Shown: one piece after another, positions 35,446-46,651 of the stretch | How positions within the stretch are numbered: the stretch's first letter is position 1 | How the letters are laid out: every line of letters starts with the position of its first letter | DNA from: Candolleomyces eurysporus | Lineage: Eukaryota; Basidiomycota; Agaricomycetes; Agaricales; Psathyrellaceae | Length of the DNA: 64,000 bases | Reading direction: 5' to 3' | Assembly: GCA_027579435.1 (NCBI GenBank) | Contig: JANBPK010000807.1 | Location: 124,001 to 188,000 of the forward strand | Notes under the pieces: generated by a model | Databases searched by the model: none | Told to the model about the DNA's origin: nothing | What the model saw: only the letters and a program-made list of their open reading frames with translations | Program-made: the position numbers and the translations under genes

Positions 35446-36146
35446 CCTCGACCTGGCAGTGCACCGAAGACTGGTGCATGCGCGACGTGGCTCAGAGCCA
35501 CACTTGTGGAGTGAGTCGACTATGGACAACAGAAAGAATGGGAATATTCGGGCGCCAGGCCGCGTTTAATTATACGTAGGGCGTACGTTAGAATTGCCAC
35601 AGCCAGACTGTCCTGGACACGGCGCTGATAGAATTTTTGAATTGTTACCGCCACCATGGATCGGGCACTCGGCCCTTGACTAATGTTCAGGGGGAATATG
35701 GACGCCACTGCCAGCGGGGCAGACGGCATCCAAAGTTGAAGGTTAGCGGGAGGGTCATCGAAACAAAGAGAAAGCGGCTTCAGGGTAGCGAAACCAGTTT
35801 TTCAGATGGTCCGTTTCCTAACGCGAATAAGAGCATGCTGATGGTGGGCTTAGTGAGCTCCTGTTAGCCTTGGAATACAAAGCCCGGGTCCCGTAGTAAA
35901 TCGTTGTTCTCTTTTTTTAGCACTTGTCTGCATCCTTGAGGCACCATTTCTCCACGCCCAGGTATTGATATCCATGCTGACTCGTCAGGGCGCCGTGGGT
36001 TGGAGCGAGCAAACCGCGAAGAAGAGTTCCGGGTCAGCGCTTTCTCGGTTGACGAAGTATACTGATAGGATCAATGATGGGATCGGCCTCAGACAGTGGG
36101 CATCCAATCCTCTGACTCAGGCTCAAGCTTCAAGACCTGTACGACG
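35446..36146. other. divergent upstream region of A3 and the cyclase
   Basis: 0.7 kb between divergent starts. Homologous stretches lie upstream of B1 and B2 (around 26,118-26,690 and 32,622-33,237), so the same promoter block exists three times. Shared landmarks: GTACGTTA followed by AATTGCCACAG or AATCGCCACAG, GCGCTGATAGAAT-like, and CGAAGAAGAGTTCCGG before the cyclase. These may be regulatory for the divergent pair. Confidence 0.45.
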
Positions 36147-36917
36147 ATGACGACCTTCATCGACCTCACCCATTCAATCTCCCTCGCAACCACCCCTCTC
36201 ATCATCTACCCAGGGGATCCATCCCTTCTCATAACGCCACACGCGACGATACCCAAAGATGGCTACGCTGTTCACACCATTCAAATGGGAACCCACACTG
36301 GTACACATATCGATTCTCCGGCTCACTTCGTTGAAGGAGGCAGAACAATTGATGAGGTCCCCTTGGACCAGCTCATTGGGAGGGCCCTAGTCGTGGACCT
36401 CGCTTCTGCTCCTATCAAGTTGTTGAAGAGGCAGAAAATTGAATGGGAGGATCTCGAGTCAGCTTGGAGATCTACCTCGAGTGATTCGAACCTGGGCGAC
36501 GAATTAGGCAACGGGAACTACGCCATCTTACTGGTAAATACCGGGTGGTCAAAAATACATTCCCCAAATTCAGCAGAGGACGTTCCAGCCTTCTTCGCAC
36601 ATCCATACTTTTCCTCCTCCATCGCTCAACGCCTCTTATCATCACATCCCAACATCCAGATCTTTGGATCGGATACACCTAATCCTGACGAAACGCCTTA
36701 CGATGGTGTTGGTGGTGCCAGTGGCTACGCTTTCCATGATATATTTCTTGGGGGAGATAGGTTGATAGTCGAGAATCTGGCGAATCTGGACCAACTGGCT
36801 GCAGCAGCGACTCAGACCGCTCAAGGTGATTGGATCGTTAACGTTGTTCCGCTGAAAATTGAGGGAGTGGATGGGTCACCTGTTAGGGCGTTTGCGTATA
36901 AAAATAGGACCGTCTAA
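36147..36917 (+). CDS. putative cyclase family hydrolase (kynurenine formamidase-like)
   Basis: Single-exon gene of 256 codons. Start is ATG at 36,147 (MTTFIDLTHSISLATTPLII). The family (PF04199 type) includes bacterial kynurenine formamidase KynB and related metal-dependent amide/ester hydrolases; the substrate here cannot be told. Visible motifs: an opening DLTHSIS, YPGDPSL, then HTGTHIDSPAHFVEGG (the HxGTHxDxPxHF metal-binding signature), an aliphatic strand YAILLVNTGW, FGSDTPNPDE, and a closing VVPLKIEGVDGSPVRAFA, all in family order and about normal length. This is the only intact one of three copies, and it marks the right end of the triplicated block. Confidence 0.9.
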   Translation: MTTFIDLTHSISLATTPLIIYPGDPSLLITPHATIPKDGYAVHTIQMGTHTGTHIDSPAHFVEGGRTIDEVPLDQLIGRALVVDLASAPIKLLKRQKIEWEDLESAWRSTSSDSNLGDELGNGNYAILLVNTGWSKIHSPNSAEDVPAFFAHPYFSSSIAQRLLSSHPNIQIFGSDTPNPDETPYDGVGGASGYAFHDIFLGGDRLIVENLANLDQLAAAATQTAQGDWIVNVVPLKIEGVDGSPVRAFAYKNRTV

Positions 36918-37627
36918 ACGTGGAATCTAGGGTCTTGGAGCCAGGGCTGTTGAGGACGTCTGGTGGGCCGACTTTCCGCACCCAGTGATGTACCTCAGTG
37001 ACTTGGCCTCGTCAGAAAGACTGCCAGCTGCGTAGGAAATCTAGTATTTAGTCTTTGGAACCTTGAATTCAATGACTTGATTCGGATTCAGTGCACGGTT
37101 CATCGATCCAATTTGTACCTACTTTTATCTACACTACACTACACTACCTACATATCGACGGATGGAACACAGTGACGAAGAGAAAGAAACAGAGTAAGTA
37201 AGTGAAGAAATGTAATGCAGAGTGTTTCTTTGTTGCGATAGAGGCGTGGCAAGACAAGAATAGAAAAATAGCAAGGAGAAGGCCAAGAGACAATCGAAGA
37301 GAGAGAAAAATGCTCAGTGGAAGACATGGGCTACAACTATTCTTTACACCAAAGATATTGAAGGAGAAACGAAGGAAAATAGTAGTAGGCTTTCAAAGTC
37401 CAATTCAATGCACAAGAAGACAAGAGTTACAAAGAAAGAGAAAAGCCAATGAAAAAGGCAGGCATATCATGTAGACGTATAGTCGTCGTTCGTCACGCGG
37501 AACCAATAGAAGATAGACAGACACAAAGAAGAGGCGAAGGAAAAAGATAAGGGCATGCTGGCATGTCAAATACATAATTATACTAACTGAGAAGTGGGGA
37601 GGGACGTCAGACCACGCAGTGATCCCA
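36918..37627. other. intergenic, convergent 3' flanks
   Basis: 0.7 kb between convergent genes. Includes ACTACACT repeats at about 37,130-37,150 and a purine-rich plus strand around 37,180-37,460. No gene seen. Confidence 0.45.
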
Positions 37628-38848
37628 TCAACCTGATTTCCCGAAAGCACCATGCCTCGCAGGGGCCGTGGACGATGCTTTCATAGCAGCTGGCTGCGTA
37701 TAATGACCCTGATAATGCGGACTCGTCTTCGTCTTCGGCGTATAAGCTGCTGCCATTGGGTGCGCATGCAGGGACACCGCAGGAGCGAACGGTGATGGTG
37801 TGAGATACGTCGGTGGAGCGGTCGTGTACGGTGGCAGGGGGATAAACGGAGTAGCTGCAGGGTTGAAAAAGAAGTTCATCGGAGTCGGAGCTGGCGCAGG
37901 CATCATCGCTGGTAGGTGAGGACGCATCATTGGCACATTCATGTAAGGTGTTTGAGCTGAAAATGCCGGATATGTGGGGCTAACAGACATAACGCTAGAA
38001 CTCGTCGAGGACTTGGGTGCATGGTGCTTCTTCCTTTGGGGCTTCGAAGGTGCAGAGTTCGGTGCAGAGTTTGAGGGAGGAGGCTTCGTCGAAGTGTTTG
38101 ACGGGAGAGGAGGGAACTCATTGGATGGGTGGCCCTCAATCCAGCCATCGCTGCTCGAAGGAGCGGTCTTGGGCTTGTCAGCCACCTTATCCCCGTTAAC
38201 AGGAGGTTCGGAAGAGGTAGAATTCGTTCTTCTTCTAGTCAAAGCAAGGAGCAATTCCCGGGCTCTCTTCGCTTTCGTGGGGGCAGGAACCTCAACACCT
38301 ACACCGAGATCATACCAGCCTTCGTCTTCTTCGTCCAACGAGGGCGTGGAAAGGCTCGATTCCCGATCACGGTCTCCCCCATCTTCTGACACGCTGAGCC
38401 GGGGCTGGATGAAACTAAGATCGTGGAAGATAGGGCTGGGACTATGGCTAATGCACTTTGCCAGATTGTCTGCCTGGCTGGAGCGCAATCGATCGACGAT
38501 TTCTCGGGTCTTGGATGTCCGAGTCCGACGGCGAGGAGTAGGCTCTTGAAGGAACGAGGGAAGCGGCTGGGGTGTGTCCTCCACCTGCACATCAGTGAAG
38601 AAGCCCTGGTCGTCTTTCTTGATCTTCACCGTGGTAAGCCTGGCGGTCGAGTTATCGGGTGGATTCAGAGTTGGAAACGTAAAACTCGAGAGAGCGGAAG
38701 CTTCTGCGCTGGGAACAAAGGAAGACGCAAATGCGTTCAGGGACTTGGGAGGGGGGCTGGTGGAATGTTCATCGGTGACGCTACTGCTCAGTGAAACGTT
38801 CTTGAGTACATTGGCGTAGGTTGCTTTGCTGTCTGGCGTGGCTGGCAT
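37628..38848 (-). CDS. disordered Pro/Ser-rich protein with PAM2-like motif
   Basis: Uninterrupted frame of 406 codons, start ATG at 38,848 (MPATPDSKATYANVLKNVSL). Not a known domain family. Near residue 35 the sequence KSLNAFASSFVPS fits the PAM2 pattern (LNxxAxxFxP), the peptide that binds the MLLE domain of poly(A)-binding protein; this is the only firm functional hint. The middle is charged and Ser-rich, with KAKRARELLLALTRRRTNS and SDGWIEGHPSNEFPPLP. The last third is rich in P, A, T, M and aromatic residues (NVPMMRPHLPAMMPAPAP), typical of condensate-forming RNA-associated proteins. I infer a cytoplasmic mRNA-related role. Base composition matches neighbours. Confidence 0.75.
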   Translation of the reverse strand: MPATPDSKATYANVLKNVSLSSSVTDEHSTSPPPKSLNAFASSFVPSAEASALSSFTFPTLNPPDNSTARLTTVKIKKDDQGFFTDVQVEDTPQPLPSFLQEPTPRRRTRTSKTREIVDRLRSSQADNLAKCISHSPSPIFHDLSFIQPRLSVSEDGGDRDRESSLSTPSLDEEDEGWYDLGVGVEVPAPTKAKRARELLLALTRRRTNSTSSEPPVNGDKVADKPKTAPSSSDGWIEGHPSNEFPPLPSNTSTKPPPSNSAPNSAPSKPQRKKHHAPKSSTSSSVMSVSPTYPAFSAQTPYMNVPMMRPHLPAMMPAPAPTPMNFFFNPAATPFIPLPPYTTAPPTYLTPSPFAPAVSLHAHPMAAAYTPKTKTSPHYQGHYTQPAAMKASSTAPARHGAFGKSG

Positions 38849-38870
38849 GGCAAAGAAATCGAGTGAATGA

Positions 38871-39458
38871 TCAGAGCCTAAGCGACATGAATGAGCATTG
38901 AAAGGACCGGACGAAAGAGATAATTTCCGTACGGGTTGACTCTGTCATTGAGCTGGACATAGAGCATTCACTGTCTGAGCTCAATAGGTCCTCCACCGAC
39001 TCTCTCCAACGCTCTCGACTTGCTATCACATCCTCCTCGCTGAACGAAAGATTGAGGGGCGGTGGCAATCCCAAGTCTTCCGGCTCGATGGTTGGAAAAG
39101 GAGCATAATTGAAACCAACATTCTTCTCGTACGGGAAGACGGCAGCCTCTGCCAGCTTGAATCCCACCAGGTCCGGGTTCAAAGAAATGCTGTCCTCGGT
39201 GTCCGCATGAGACGTCGGCGTCGGTGAGGACGGTGGCAGAGAGAAATATGGCGGTGGGGCTACTCGATGTCCGCAGCTGTCGTCTTCAGGTGTAAAGGAC
39301 CATGATACCGAGGTAAAAGACGTCCGCCAACGCTCTGGATCAACTGGTTGCTTGTCTCCGTCCGTAGCGCCCTCCCGTTCGCTGCTCCTCGACTCTGGGT
39401 GCAGGTTGCTGCTCCTGGGCACGCTCATTGAAGGTGTGCGCTGGTCGAATCTAGACAT
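38871..39458 (-). CDS. uncharacterised protein, or C-terminal exon of the gene upstream
   Basis: Open frame of 195 codons from ATG 39,458 (MSRFDQRTPSMSVPRSSNLH) to 38,871. Ser/Pro/Glu-rich, with the ordered-looking parts LVGFKLAEAAVFPYEKNVGF and WRESVEDLLSSDSECSM. No family recognised. The frame stays open a few codons upstream of the ATG to a CCAG at about 39,484, an acceptable splice acceptor, so it may be the last exon of the gene that begins at 40,345. It ends only 22 bases from the start of the PAM2-like gene, very tight for two separate minus-strand genes. Confidence 0.5.
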   Translation of the reverse strand: MSRFDQRTPSMSVPRSSNLHPESRSSEREGATDGDKQPVDPERWRTSFTSVSWSFTPEDDSCGHRVAPPPYFSLPPSSPTPTSHADTEDSISLNPDLVGFKLAEAAVFPYEKNVGFNYAPFPTIEPEDLGLPPPLNLSFSEEDVIASRERWRESVEDLLSSDSECSMSSSMTESTRTEIISFVRSFQCSFMSLRL

Positions 39459-39754
39459 GGAAGCCCAGTCATGAACCGACTGGCCCAGATAAATTATGGC
39501 GGACTGAAATGCTTACGAAGAGAAGCGACGACCGAGACGGGCGCAAGGCTGGCTGCCACTATCTTGGCGCGTATCTTCACGACCAGCAGGACGGGATTGA
39601 CGACGACGAAGGGGGGTTTGTCGATGGCGAAAGAGCAGAAAGCAAAGAATCTCAACACATGTTTGCTCACAGGTCAAAAAGTGGGCACGTTTTAGGCCAG
39701 AAAGAGAAGATTCGGTCACAGGATCATTCATCATTGAGTCAATTTCTACCTTTT

Positions 39755-40345
39755 CTACACAAACCTCAACCGTGTTCCTCCTCCCTTGTACACCATGGCG
39801 CCCTCGCTGCCTCCCTGCCATCGACGACGAGGGGACGCTGGGGGCACAGGCTTCTGCGGCGCAGGCGCAGTCGCAGCCTCGTTCCATCGAAGCCCGCCTT
39901 CCTTTATCTTGCGGATCCTGGCAACCAGTGCGACGTAGTTGGGGAACGCCGCAAATTCCGAAGCTGGGCTCTTTGGGGTAGACGAACAGATCTCCGGGAT
40001 AACCTTGGAAATCTGCACCAGGATGTCAATAATGGCCATATCATTTGAACGAGAAGCCCTCACGCTGCTACGCTTTGGAGAGTCGACTCGACTGCGGTCT
40101 GGAATGTTGGAAGGCAGGCTCGGCAAGAAATCCTCCTTGGACACGGATATATCACCATATCCCGTCAGAGTGTATTCATCGTCTTCTTCGACCAGGATTG
40201 AAGCATCATCCGGCTTCTTGGCGACTTCGCGCTCATCAACGATATTAGCCCTGACTCCCGAGGATGAAGAGGGTCGGCGAGAAATCTGTAGAAACTCAAG
40301 AGTGAGCCCTTCTTCCCCGTCGGCCGAAAACCCTGCACCTACCAT
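39755..40345 (-). CDS. uncharacterised protein (possibly first exon of a longer gene)
   Basis: Start ATG at 40,345 (MVGAGFSADGEEGLTLEFLQ). It has an acidic middle with VEEDDEYTLTGYGDISVSKE and an ordered helical section AIIDILVQISKVIPEICSST then FPNYVALVARIRKIKEGGL, and a basic Gly-rich end at 39,755. No family recognised. Downstream, at 39,640-39,530, the minus strand also encodes a hydrophobic run VLLVVKIRAKIVAASLAPV followed by GTAAGC, which could be another exon linking this frame to the one at 39,458; I could not settle the phases. Confidence 0.5.
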   Translation of the reverse strand: MVGAGFSADGEEGLTLEFLQISRRPSSSSGVRANIVDEREVAKKPDDASILVEEDDEYTLTGYGDISVSKEDFLPSLPSNIPDRSRVDSPKRSSVRASRSNDMAIIDILVQISKVIPEICSSTPKSPASEFAAFPNYVALVARIRKIKEGGLRWNEAATAPAPQKPVPPASPRRRWQGGSEGAMVYKGGGTRLRFV

Positions 40346-43207
40346 TGCTTTCACTATCTGCTGTGCTACCTTTCGAGGTGGGGTTATTCTCTAACGCAGA
40401 GAACATCCATCTCTCCTTTATACCTTGGTGACCATTGTGGCCCGATGCTTACCGTTAGAGGATTGGATGCCACTGCACCAGCAAGGAGCGACCATTGTCT
40501 CAACTCGTACTCACCTAGTAACTACGGCATATCAGTGGCCACACCTTTACCGGTGCAGAAACCATTGTTAACGTCACAAAGGGTGAAGGAAACAATCGCT
40601 TTATGACGATGGCAACATTTGTAAGACAACTATTCGCAGCTGTAGCACTCAGAGCTGACATAGCCTTACCCCTCGATGTACCCAACTCAATGGAAACCGT
40701 TCTAAAGTAATCCACAGGATCTGAACGACTCGAGTAAGCGGTAGCGAGCAGTCAGCATAGGTAAGCACTCCTATAGTTTCGAAGCAGGACGCCGGCGTTC
40801 AACGTTCAGGAATTGGACCCATTGACAGTCCGGTTAATGACGATGACTATATGACTGTGACTCAATATTGTGCAGCCCTTCATCAAGTGCCACTCCGGCT
40901 AGAGCCCAAGGAGATCTCGTGGACACAGCGCTTGCTATTGCTCAAACGTGCCTTTGAAAGAACACTACGGAGAAATTGGGCCCACGCATGGTATTGGCAG
41001 GCACACAGAGCTCGAGCCTCAGTGATGTCAGGGAGAGCCGAAAGCCTGGTCAAGTCTGGTCGAGTCCACGAGTGTACCAAGCCAGATGGCTTGACGACTC
41101 TGCTGATGCCAATTTGCGCACATCACTAATTAAGACTCAGGAGTGTCGAGGTGAGTACGATGTCGACGAGCTGCAGAAGCAAGAAATCGGCGTAGCTTGA
41201 CAGGATTTACAAAGCAAGGCTTAGCCACAATTCCTCTGGTTCATTGGCGTTCTAACAGCTGACCTCGCGTGGATGAAGAATGGGCCATGAAGACAATGGG
41301 CAGTGAAGATATTGCTAGGAAAATGGAGCGCTCCGAAACGATATGGACATCTTGAATGGCTTTCTCAGCGCTGTGCACCCTGTGGCATGGACCAGACGAG
41401 GAGATCTGAGCACGATCTTCGCTGCGGTTCATCATATGGAGCTCAGGAGGCGGGAAGGAGAGGGGTGGGTTGTGAACTAAGAAGAAAACGGCCTAAAGCA
41501 AGCCCATTTAGTCAGGTATTGTTGCCTGAGGTGTACAAAACTTCTGTAGTCTCGCCAGGTACGCGGCCAGGCCCCAGGGGAGCGGGAAGGAGGTCCACTG
41601 ATACACCACTTCGGCAGTCAATTATGTTGGTGAAAATGGTACTATATCAGTTAAGGAAGGAGTCTATAGGGTGTGTTTGTACCTTGCTTAAATTCTATCT
41701 CCTTGTTCTGATGCGAACGAGACGGGAGCGTCATTATGATGTAGATAAGCTGTACAGTGTTGACATCGTTTAAGCAATGGAGTAAATTAAATCGGAATTA
41801 TATGTGATTTTAACCGCATCCAAAATGAAGGCGGCTGGATGAACTGCTCAGGCTGTAAGCGCATGCAAGCTCCGACTAGAATATGAGGAGAGGCGACTGA
41901 ACTGGGGTAAGCGCTAGTATGTAGGAAGAGCGTCGACGTCAATCATTTGCTCAACTTGGATGGATGGAAAGAGTAAAGACCTTATTGAAAAGGCTTCATG
42001 ACCTTGTATCATTCAATCTATCGTTAAGAGAACGATGGCCATGGAGAACGGGAAGAAAAAACAAATTAGGCCCAAACCTGAACGCTTACTTCTGGAAACA
42101 ATCCTTAGTCAGAAGACTTCTACTAGGGGAAGCAGTCTCTCACTAGGAAGCGAACATACCCTGTCAGTCGGCCTCATTTGCGATCTCCCTCCACACTATC
42201 AGCCCGTAAAACGGATCAATGGTATCATATTGAAAGATTCGGACAGCCGGGGATCTGGACCGAATGGGCGGGGTACTTACAGCAACATACCCACCATAGT
42301 TAAAAGAACAAAGAGTCAGCTCAACCTGAGAATTGAATTGGACTTTTTGAGTCCGGTAAGCACGAACAAGTTGTCTGTCAGGCGTCTGCGGGCGCCTGTA
42401 GGTCCTAGGAAAAGGCTTGAAATGGGCAAAAAAAAACATAAGAGTGGGCGTACAACGCCCGAAAGTAGGGTTCTGTAGCAACGCGAATCAGATGGTACAC
42501 ATAGCCCTTGGCGCTTCAGGGCGTGAATCGGTTTCCAGGTGTATGGCGCCCGCGACTAATTTTCAGGATGTTTGTAGTTCTGCGTTTACATGGGATAGCA
42601 ATAGGCAAGAGGCCAAGATCTAGACGGCTCTGGTAATAACTGTCATCGGCCAAGGTTCATAACCGTATGCGAGGAACAATCGCAAATCTCTAAGTCGCGT
42701 GGCTCCTACTAGTGGCATCAGGGCAACATTTTAGGCGTGACATTGACAGCTACAACTTTCTGTCAACAAATATCGTATCTGTGGATACAGGTGTGCATTT
42801 CCATGAAATGGTATGCTCAATTCTTCCTCTTCTAATTCACGAATTTCCAGCGCGAACGCTCAGCGCATCTGCAGCGTCCACGACCGACACGCGGACGTCC
42901 TACAACCATACGTGTGTAGCAATAGCGACGGAGAAGCGCTGCCGAAGGTGTCAAAACCATTGTCATCACTGTCATATGCATCAGGCACTGGCGAGATGCA
43001 ACTTTCGTGGAACTGGGAAGCGTCCCGGAGGTTAACCGCTTTTAGTTTCTCGGTGCTGTCCAAGGATATGGGCAGTAAAGACTCCAGATGCCCCTTACCT
43101 CCTGCCATTTTGATACCTGAAGAGCCCTGGAGCCGTGACGGGTTTGCATAAATACCCTCCCCCCTTTGCCTTGAATCCCCCAACCCGACAAGGCGCTCGT
43201 CTTCAAG
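40346..43207. other. 2.9 kb gene-poor region
   Basis: Frames up to 156 codons (41,303-41,773 +) and 147 codons (42,035-42,478 +) exist, but none has recognisable domains or clean splice structure, and opposite-strand frames overlap them. The right end (about 42,700-43,207) is the esterase promoter. I see no repeat matching the other parts of the window. Confidence 0.45.
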
Positions 43208-45092
43208 ATGTACACAGTACCAGCACTTGTCTTCGCTCTCCTTTCCTCCGTCTCCTTCGCCTCGGGCAGTCTGACTATCAACACTGCACAGGGTAGTGTT
43301 GTCGGAACGCAGGCCCTCCCAAGAGTCCGCCAGTGGCTTGGTATTCCCTTCGCTACCGCGGCTCGTTGGACTGCTCCTAGTTCACCTCCGACTCGAACCT
43401 CGCCTTTCAATGCAAACGCGTACGGCCCCAGCTGCCACCAGCTTACAACTCTGACTACGGAATACTACCTGGAGTTCGCTCACCAAGACGAACCGCTGAC
43501 CGTATCGGAGGACTGCTTATCGCTCAATATCTGGGCTCCTTCGAGTTTCCGTCCTCAGAACACCGCCGTGTTGATTTGGATCTATGGCGGAGGTTTCCAG
43601 TTCGGTGCCGTACGTTGACAATCTCTTTAATCTTTCAGTTATCCTTCGTTCTAATCTCACATTCTTTCAGAGCGACCTGGAAGTTTACAACGGTCGTAAC
43701 TTTGTCAGGGATAACGATGACCTCATCATTGTTACATTCAACTATCGCATCAATATGTTCGGCCAACCCAACGCCCCCCAACTCGTTAGCACCACGAGTT
43801 CGCAGAACTTTGGTCTCCTCGACATCAAGGCCGCGATTGACTGGGTCAAGAATAACATCGCTGGGTTTGGAGGCGACCCCAATCGCATCAGCATCTTCGG
43901 TCAAAGTGCCGGTGCCACAGCGGCTGACATCTATGCCCAGGCCTATCCTACGGATACCACAGTCAAAGGTGTGTTATTTGTACGATCTCATCGTTCGAGT
44001 ACTCAATTTCTTGTTTGAAACTATTTCCAGGAATGATCCTTCAATCCGGAAGGTAAGTTCCCATCCGTCAGAGTCCGTCGCTCTAAATTTAACGTCGTTT
44101 ATTCAATAGCATCGGCGGCTTGAGTGATCTCGGCTCTCCTACCCTGGACCCCGCTCCTTGGCACACAGTAGCCCAGGCCGTCGGCTGCGGCAACAGTAAG
44201 TCAATAGGAACTTATCTTTGTACATTCAGCCAGTTTTAACCTGTACGGATCAGCCGCCACACCCGCCCAGTTTACTTGCATGCAAGGAAAACCTGCGGCC
44301 ACTTTGATCCAAGCTGCTCGAAACGCCAACATCATCTTTTTCAAGCTCGTGACAGACAGTACGTTCGCATTTCTTGATATGGGCGGATTCAATACTCACT
44401 CGAGTATTTTAGATATTATCATTCACTCTGACTGGGCAAACCGCATGGCGACTGGCAATTTCTTGAAGGTCCCTACTGTCGTCGGAACGGTTCAACATGA
44501 GGCCGACCCTCTCACCGTTGGAGGCTCGCTTGCGACGAGAGGAAATGCTCCACCTTTCATCACAACCGCGAGAGCAGATATCCTCAGTCAAATTGGTGGC
44601 ACTTGCGGCGCTTCCAGGGCCTCGAAGGGTCGATACGATAACGGTGTTACAACATGGCGGTACCAGTATCAAGGTGAGGTTGACTACTGATTTTTAGAGA
44701 CGCGTATTGACGCCGTTTCTATCACAGCCGTCTGGCCTGGTATCAACACTCGCCAGGATCTGCGCGCTTTCCATGGTGCCGACATTCCTATCATCTTCGG
44801 TACCTTCGCCTCCGTCCAGACTAACCCCGCCCCGACGGTCCATGAGGTTGCGTTCTCGCTCTACGTGAAGAACGCTTGGGCTGAATTCGCCAAGAACCCT
44901 TCGGCCGGGTTGACAGCCGTTGGATGGCCAACGTATAACCCCACGACTGATACCTTGGTGCAACTTGGAAATGTGGAGAATTTGACGGGTCACTCGCTTG
45001 CTTCCCCATCCCTTTTGGACGCCACTTGCGCGCATACGACGGCTCTGCTCTCGATTCTCAGCCAATATAACACCATTTTGTCCAGCATCTAG
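43208..45092 (+). CDS. secreted type-B carboxylesterase / lipase
   Basis: Alpha/beta-hydrolase of the cholinesterase-like type-B family; hydrolyses esters outside the cell. Start is ATG at 43,208 with a signal peptide (MYTVPALVFALLSSVSFASG). Seen: QGSVVGTQ, RQWLGIPFATAARW, SEDCLSLNIWAPS (the family 2 signature), oxyanion-hole WIYGGGFQFGA, FNYRINMFGQPNAPQ, and the nucleophile elbow IFGQSAGATAADIY. At least six short introns; the one at about 44,358-44,406 is inferred because removing it restores FKLVTDNIIIHSDW and NRMATGNFLKVPTVVGT. The C-terminal part has FHGADIPIIFGTF, where the catalytic His is expected, and the stop is at 45,092. Somewhat shorter than typical members (about 540 residues). 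The acidic residue of the triad could not be placed with certainty. Confidence 0.87.
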
Positions 45093-46182
45093 GTGGAAAC
45101 GGTGCCAACCTTAGTTTGAATTCTTGTTTATTTTTGTATTTTTATTATGCTATATTTTCTACTACTATGTAATTGTTCTTATTTCTTGCACCAGAATGCC
45201 TAAGGACAATTTTGATAATCTTTGTACTTGTACTCGAATTGAATCGTATTATTGTTAGCTATAAGCTCGAGTGGCGTGCAATACACGAGTTGCACATACA
45301 TACCGGGCATTGAACTTGAGCCGCTGCAACACTTCTTCCCAATACACCATCGAGCAAACGTTTTAGCCGCCCTCGCCCAGCTTCTTCAAGGTACCACGAA
45401 AGAGGAAGACGCCGCGATGATGATGGCCGATGGGTTCATTGTGAGTTATGTACCAGTTTCATATGACACAAGAGGCGCCTCGCATTGATCAATCCTCCGT
45501 TGATCACGATCTAAACTCTGAAAATGCGGGCCATACGGGTCATACGACGCTCAAATCCAAGCATCAAGTTCGAGGATCATGTCACGAAGATTCAGAGGAA
45601 AATTAGGATGCATCGGTGGTTTGGGAGGAGTTCGACGGGTTGGCCGAGATGGAACAATGCGTCACTGTGGCACTGGATCATATTTGAATAAGAATGGCGG
45701 AGACGACGGACATAAGAGAGCGAGCGGATCATGGACGGAGATAGGCAGGAAGGCCGAGTGCCAAGACCATCGAACGAAACCATGAGGTATTGTACAGTGA
45801 ACGAACGTACCAGACTGTTGAAAAGAGAGCATCATAGAGGGGTAAATAAAGGAATAGGAATACATATATATATATCGGGAGAAGGGAAGTGTATGGACGA
45901 TAAAAGAGCAACAAAACTTCGATCTGCTTAAGGATGTAAGTTATACTTCCCAATTCCTTGGGTTCCCAACTTTGGTTATGAGACAAAGAACATTTTGCTT
46001 CTTGGGTGTCCCTAAATACACGAAGATTTGGGTGCTGTCGTCAGCTGTTCGAGAACAAAGCTAAATTCGCAGTGGCTAGGAACTTTGCAATGGCATACAC
46101 GTGACGTAAAAATCCATTGACACGGTTCCGCAACTCGTACGTCTCCCATAATCGCTTCCCATACCACTAGCACTAGTAAGCC
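45093..46182. other. intergenic, 1.1 kb
   Basis: Starts with an AT-rich stretch (about 45,110-45,250) that is probably the esterase 3' UTR and terminator. The rest has only short overlapping frames; TA-rich microsatellite-like TATATATATA near 45,870. Nothing recognisable. Confidence 0.45.
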
Positions 46183-46651
46183 ATGGAACCGACGGTTTTA
46201 AGGACCCTCGCCCAACCCCTCGAAAGACTTCCCAAAGAGGATGATGGTGCAACAGTTGCGACGACATCCAGAGGCGCCAAGCAAGGTGAAACACGCCCAA
46301 GCCTTAACCGACTCAGCCAGAGTACACTCTGGCAGAAGCAGGCGTGTGCCTTGTACACAATGAAGGAATTTCGGACGCCACAAGAGATGGTGGTGGTCAT
46401 GGCCGATGCGCTGACGGGTAGGTCACAGTTTTCATTCCTTGATAAAAGTCACCAGGGGCATACTTTATCTGCCTGCAGGTTCCAGAGAGTTGTACTCCAA
46501 AGCCGACGCACTTCATGGTGACATCAGCCCGTCCAAAATACTTTTTCGTCGATTGGCAGATGGACAAATTCAAGGTGTTTTGTTGGACTATGACTATTAT
46601 ATTCCGAGGCATCACCTCCCTGAGGGGCAGAAACCTAAGACTGGGAATTGA
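46183..46651 (+). pseudogene. FunK1-like protein kinase fragment 1 (probably broken)
   Basis: Carries the catalytic part of a fungal FunK1-type kinase: RELYSKADALHGDISPSKIL, then GQIQGVLLDYDYYIPRHHLP and ends TGN-stop at 46,651. HGD stands where kinases have HRD, and DYD where they have DFG. N-terminal lobe and C-lobe are absent. The upstream part (from 46,183) ends in VVVMADALTG; joining it with the kinase part needs an intron of only about 30-40 bases or leaves a frame shift, so the gene is likely decayed. It is a paralog of the fragment at 47,250. Confidence 0.6.

Noticed and set aside
41303..42478. ORFs of 147-156 codons in the 40-43 kb gap
   Set aside because: No recognisable motif, no supporting exons, start and stop context not distinctive.
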